Source: Acidovorax facilis (GTDB lineage: Bacteria > Pseudomonadota > Gammaproteobacteria > Burkholderiales > Burkholderiaceae_C). Taken from it: a stretch of 37,812 nucleotides of DNA. The notes beneath the pieces were generated by a model. It was not told where the DNA came from. It made no database searches and was given only the letters and a program-made list of their open reading frames with translations. The stretch covers positions 1 through 37,812 of the forward strand of contig NZ_JAMXAX010000047.1 in the NCBI RefSeq assembly GCF_023913775.1. The letters run 5' to 3'. A program made the translations under genes and the position numbers. Numbering within the stretch: position 1 is the stretch's first letter; each line of letters starts with the position of its first letter. Shown here in pieces: positions 36,931 through 37,812 of the stretch.

Positions 36931-37812
36931 GGCGGGGTGGTCGGGGTGTCGGTGGCGGGAGGAGCAGGCTCGCCCAAATGGGTCTGAGCCATGTCGTCAT
37001 CGCTGCGCAGCGGCGTGGCTTTGCACAGCGCCATCCACACAGAGAAGGGCAGGGTGCAGCGGTTGTGCCGCGCGGGGCGCAGCAGCTCAAAGCGCCCGTC
37101 CTCCGCACTGCCATGTAGCACCCAGATGCCGAAGTGCTCGGGGATCTCTTCGGGCTCGGCTATGCCCGCCGGGAAGACGTAATAACACTCCTCGCACAGC
37201 CACTGATAGGCCTGCCGCTTGGCGTCGTGCCGCAGGTCCGACAGCAGGTCGGCCCGGCTCGCCTTCACCTCGTGCACCATGGGCTGCAGGTAGGCGGGCA
37301 CCGAGGTATTGCGCACCGAGAACAGATCGGGCCGGGCCATGCGCCACACATTGGCAGCGGCGCGGGCAGCCGGGGCGTGGTCATCTTCGGCCCACAGCGG
37401 TGCCATGGCGGGCGCGGTGTTGGCGGGTGCATCGGCCGTGGCCGCAGGCGGCACCACATCCCCCATCGGCACGGTGTCGATCACCGCGCGCAGTGACAGT
37501 TCGGTCCATACGATGCGCCCCGAAGCCAGCAACTGCGCCGCAAACTTCTGCCCCAGCCGGTCGTGCAGGCTCAGCGCCCGCACGCCGCGCTGGCGGGCCT
37601 GCGCCAGGGTGCGGATGCCTTCGTCGGTGAGACGCAGGGTTTCACAACCATCGGGCGCAATGTGCAGGTGGATGAGGCCCGCTGCCAGCAGGTCAATCTC
37701 CAGCCCATCCTTGCACGGCCAGCCCGCCGAGCGCCAGATCTGCATGAGGCGGGTGCGGTGAAAGCGGGTGATCGGGGTGGAGGGCGGGGAGTCCGAAGCT
37801 GTGGAGGGCAGC
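36927..37812 (-). CDS. PD-(D/E)XK nuclease-like protein, 5' end at window edge
   Basis: The frame is open to the right edge; residues before the first visible Met (37745) include STPITRFHRTRL and look coding, so the start is at or beyond the edge. At least 272 aa are visible. Winged-helix-like part (about 1-90: GLIHLHIAPDGCETLRLTDE, AAQLLASGRIVWTELSLRAV), a variable linker, then RPDLFSVRNTS ... MVHEVKASRADLLSDLRHDA (Pro139-Asp140, Glu159-Val-Lys161) and KRQAYQWLCEECYYV, matching PD-x(n)-ExK plus the Q-x(2-3)-Y/W helix of restriction-like nucleases. Overlaps the helicase ATG by 4 nt. Family name not assigned. Confidence 0.65.
   Translation of the reverse strand, partial: LPSTASDSPPSTPITRFHRTRLMQIWRSAGWPCKDGLEIDLLAAGLIHLHIAPDGCETLRLTDEGIRTLAQARQRGVRALSLHDRLGQKFAAQLLASGRIVWTELSLRAVIDTVPMGDVVPPAATADAPANTAPAMAPLWAEDDHAPAARAAANVWRMARPDLFSVRNTSVPAYLQPMVHEVKASRADLLSDLRHDAKRQAYQWLCEECYYVFPAGIAEPEEIPEHFGIWVLHGSAEDGRFELLRPARHNRCTLPFSVWMALCKATPLRSDDDMAQTHLGEPAPPATDTPTTPP

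Noticed and set aside
1-37812. CRISPR array, tRNA, rRNA, complete insertion sequence or prophage
   Set aside because: No regularly spaced repeats, tRNA cloverleaf, ribosomal RNA, transposase or phage structural genes were seen. Short dispersed repeats lack a transposase nearby.

Overview
The window is high-GC DNA from a betaproteobacterium, most likely a member of the Comamonadaceae close to Acidovorax. The protein sequences, the cys operon layout (tauE, sulfite reductase, DUF934, cysH, cysD, cysN) and a family of short intergenic repeats carrying an AGCGCTT...AAGCGCT stem all point that way; the species is inferred, not proven. Genes are dense and ordinary looking. Only about 23.04-24.16 kb looks lower in GC and decayed.

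Layout. 1-3.7 kb is thiamine metabolism: thiO (cut by the left edge, leftward, behind a TPP riboswitch), divergent thiD, and a CytX-type pyrimidine transporter behind a second TPP riboswitch. 3.8-5.0 kb holds an AraC/GyrI-like regulator overlapping a small NTF2-fold protein. 5.2-6.7 kb holds a thioredoxin-reductase-like ferredoxin-NADP reductase and a 7Fe ferredoxin. 6.8-13.0 kb is a leftward assimilatory sulfate operon (tauE-sir-DUF934-cysH-cysD-cysN) with a readable sigma-70 promoter and an upstream 14-bp palindrome. 13.1-15.5 kb holds mnmC and yggX. 15.7-23.0 kb runs rightward: sulfate-binding protein, then ssuE-ssuA-ssuA2-ssuD-ssuC-ssuB-ssuF for sulfonate uptake and desulfonation.

23.0-24.2 kb contains a GNAT pseudogene, two dispersed repeats and structured sequence without a confident gene. 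24.2-29.1 kb is rich in stress functions: Rnk, a two-domain universal stress protein, a MocR regulator divergent from a DJ-1/PfpI protein, an HPF-like protein, a small basic protein and a TerB-like protein. 29.2-33.1 kb has two LysR regulators, one divergent from a membrane protein and one from an MDR oxidoreductase/NTF2 pair. 33.2-37.8 kb, leftward, has a lipoprotein, a YkgJ cysteine-cluster protein, and an overlapping pair: an XPD/DinG-like helicase with its own N-terminal PD-(D/E)XK domain, and a second PD-(D/E)XK-like protein cut by the right edge.

How it works together: the middle of the window is a sulfur supply block. Sbp and SsuABC bring in sulfate and sulfonates, SsuD/SsuE release sulfite, CysDN/CysH reduce sulfate to sulfite, Sir makes sulfide, and TauE may vent excess sulfite. 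FdxA/Fpr next door could supply electrons to Sir, since no cysJ is present. Most notable: dispersed repeats that have become part of genes (the cysN N-terminus; the ssuB ribosome-binding site and TTG start), a thiO riboswitch with an apparent extra helix, and the double-nuclease/helicase gene pair.
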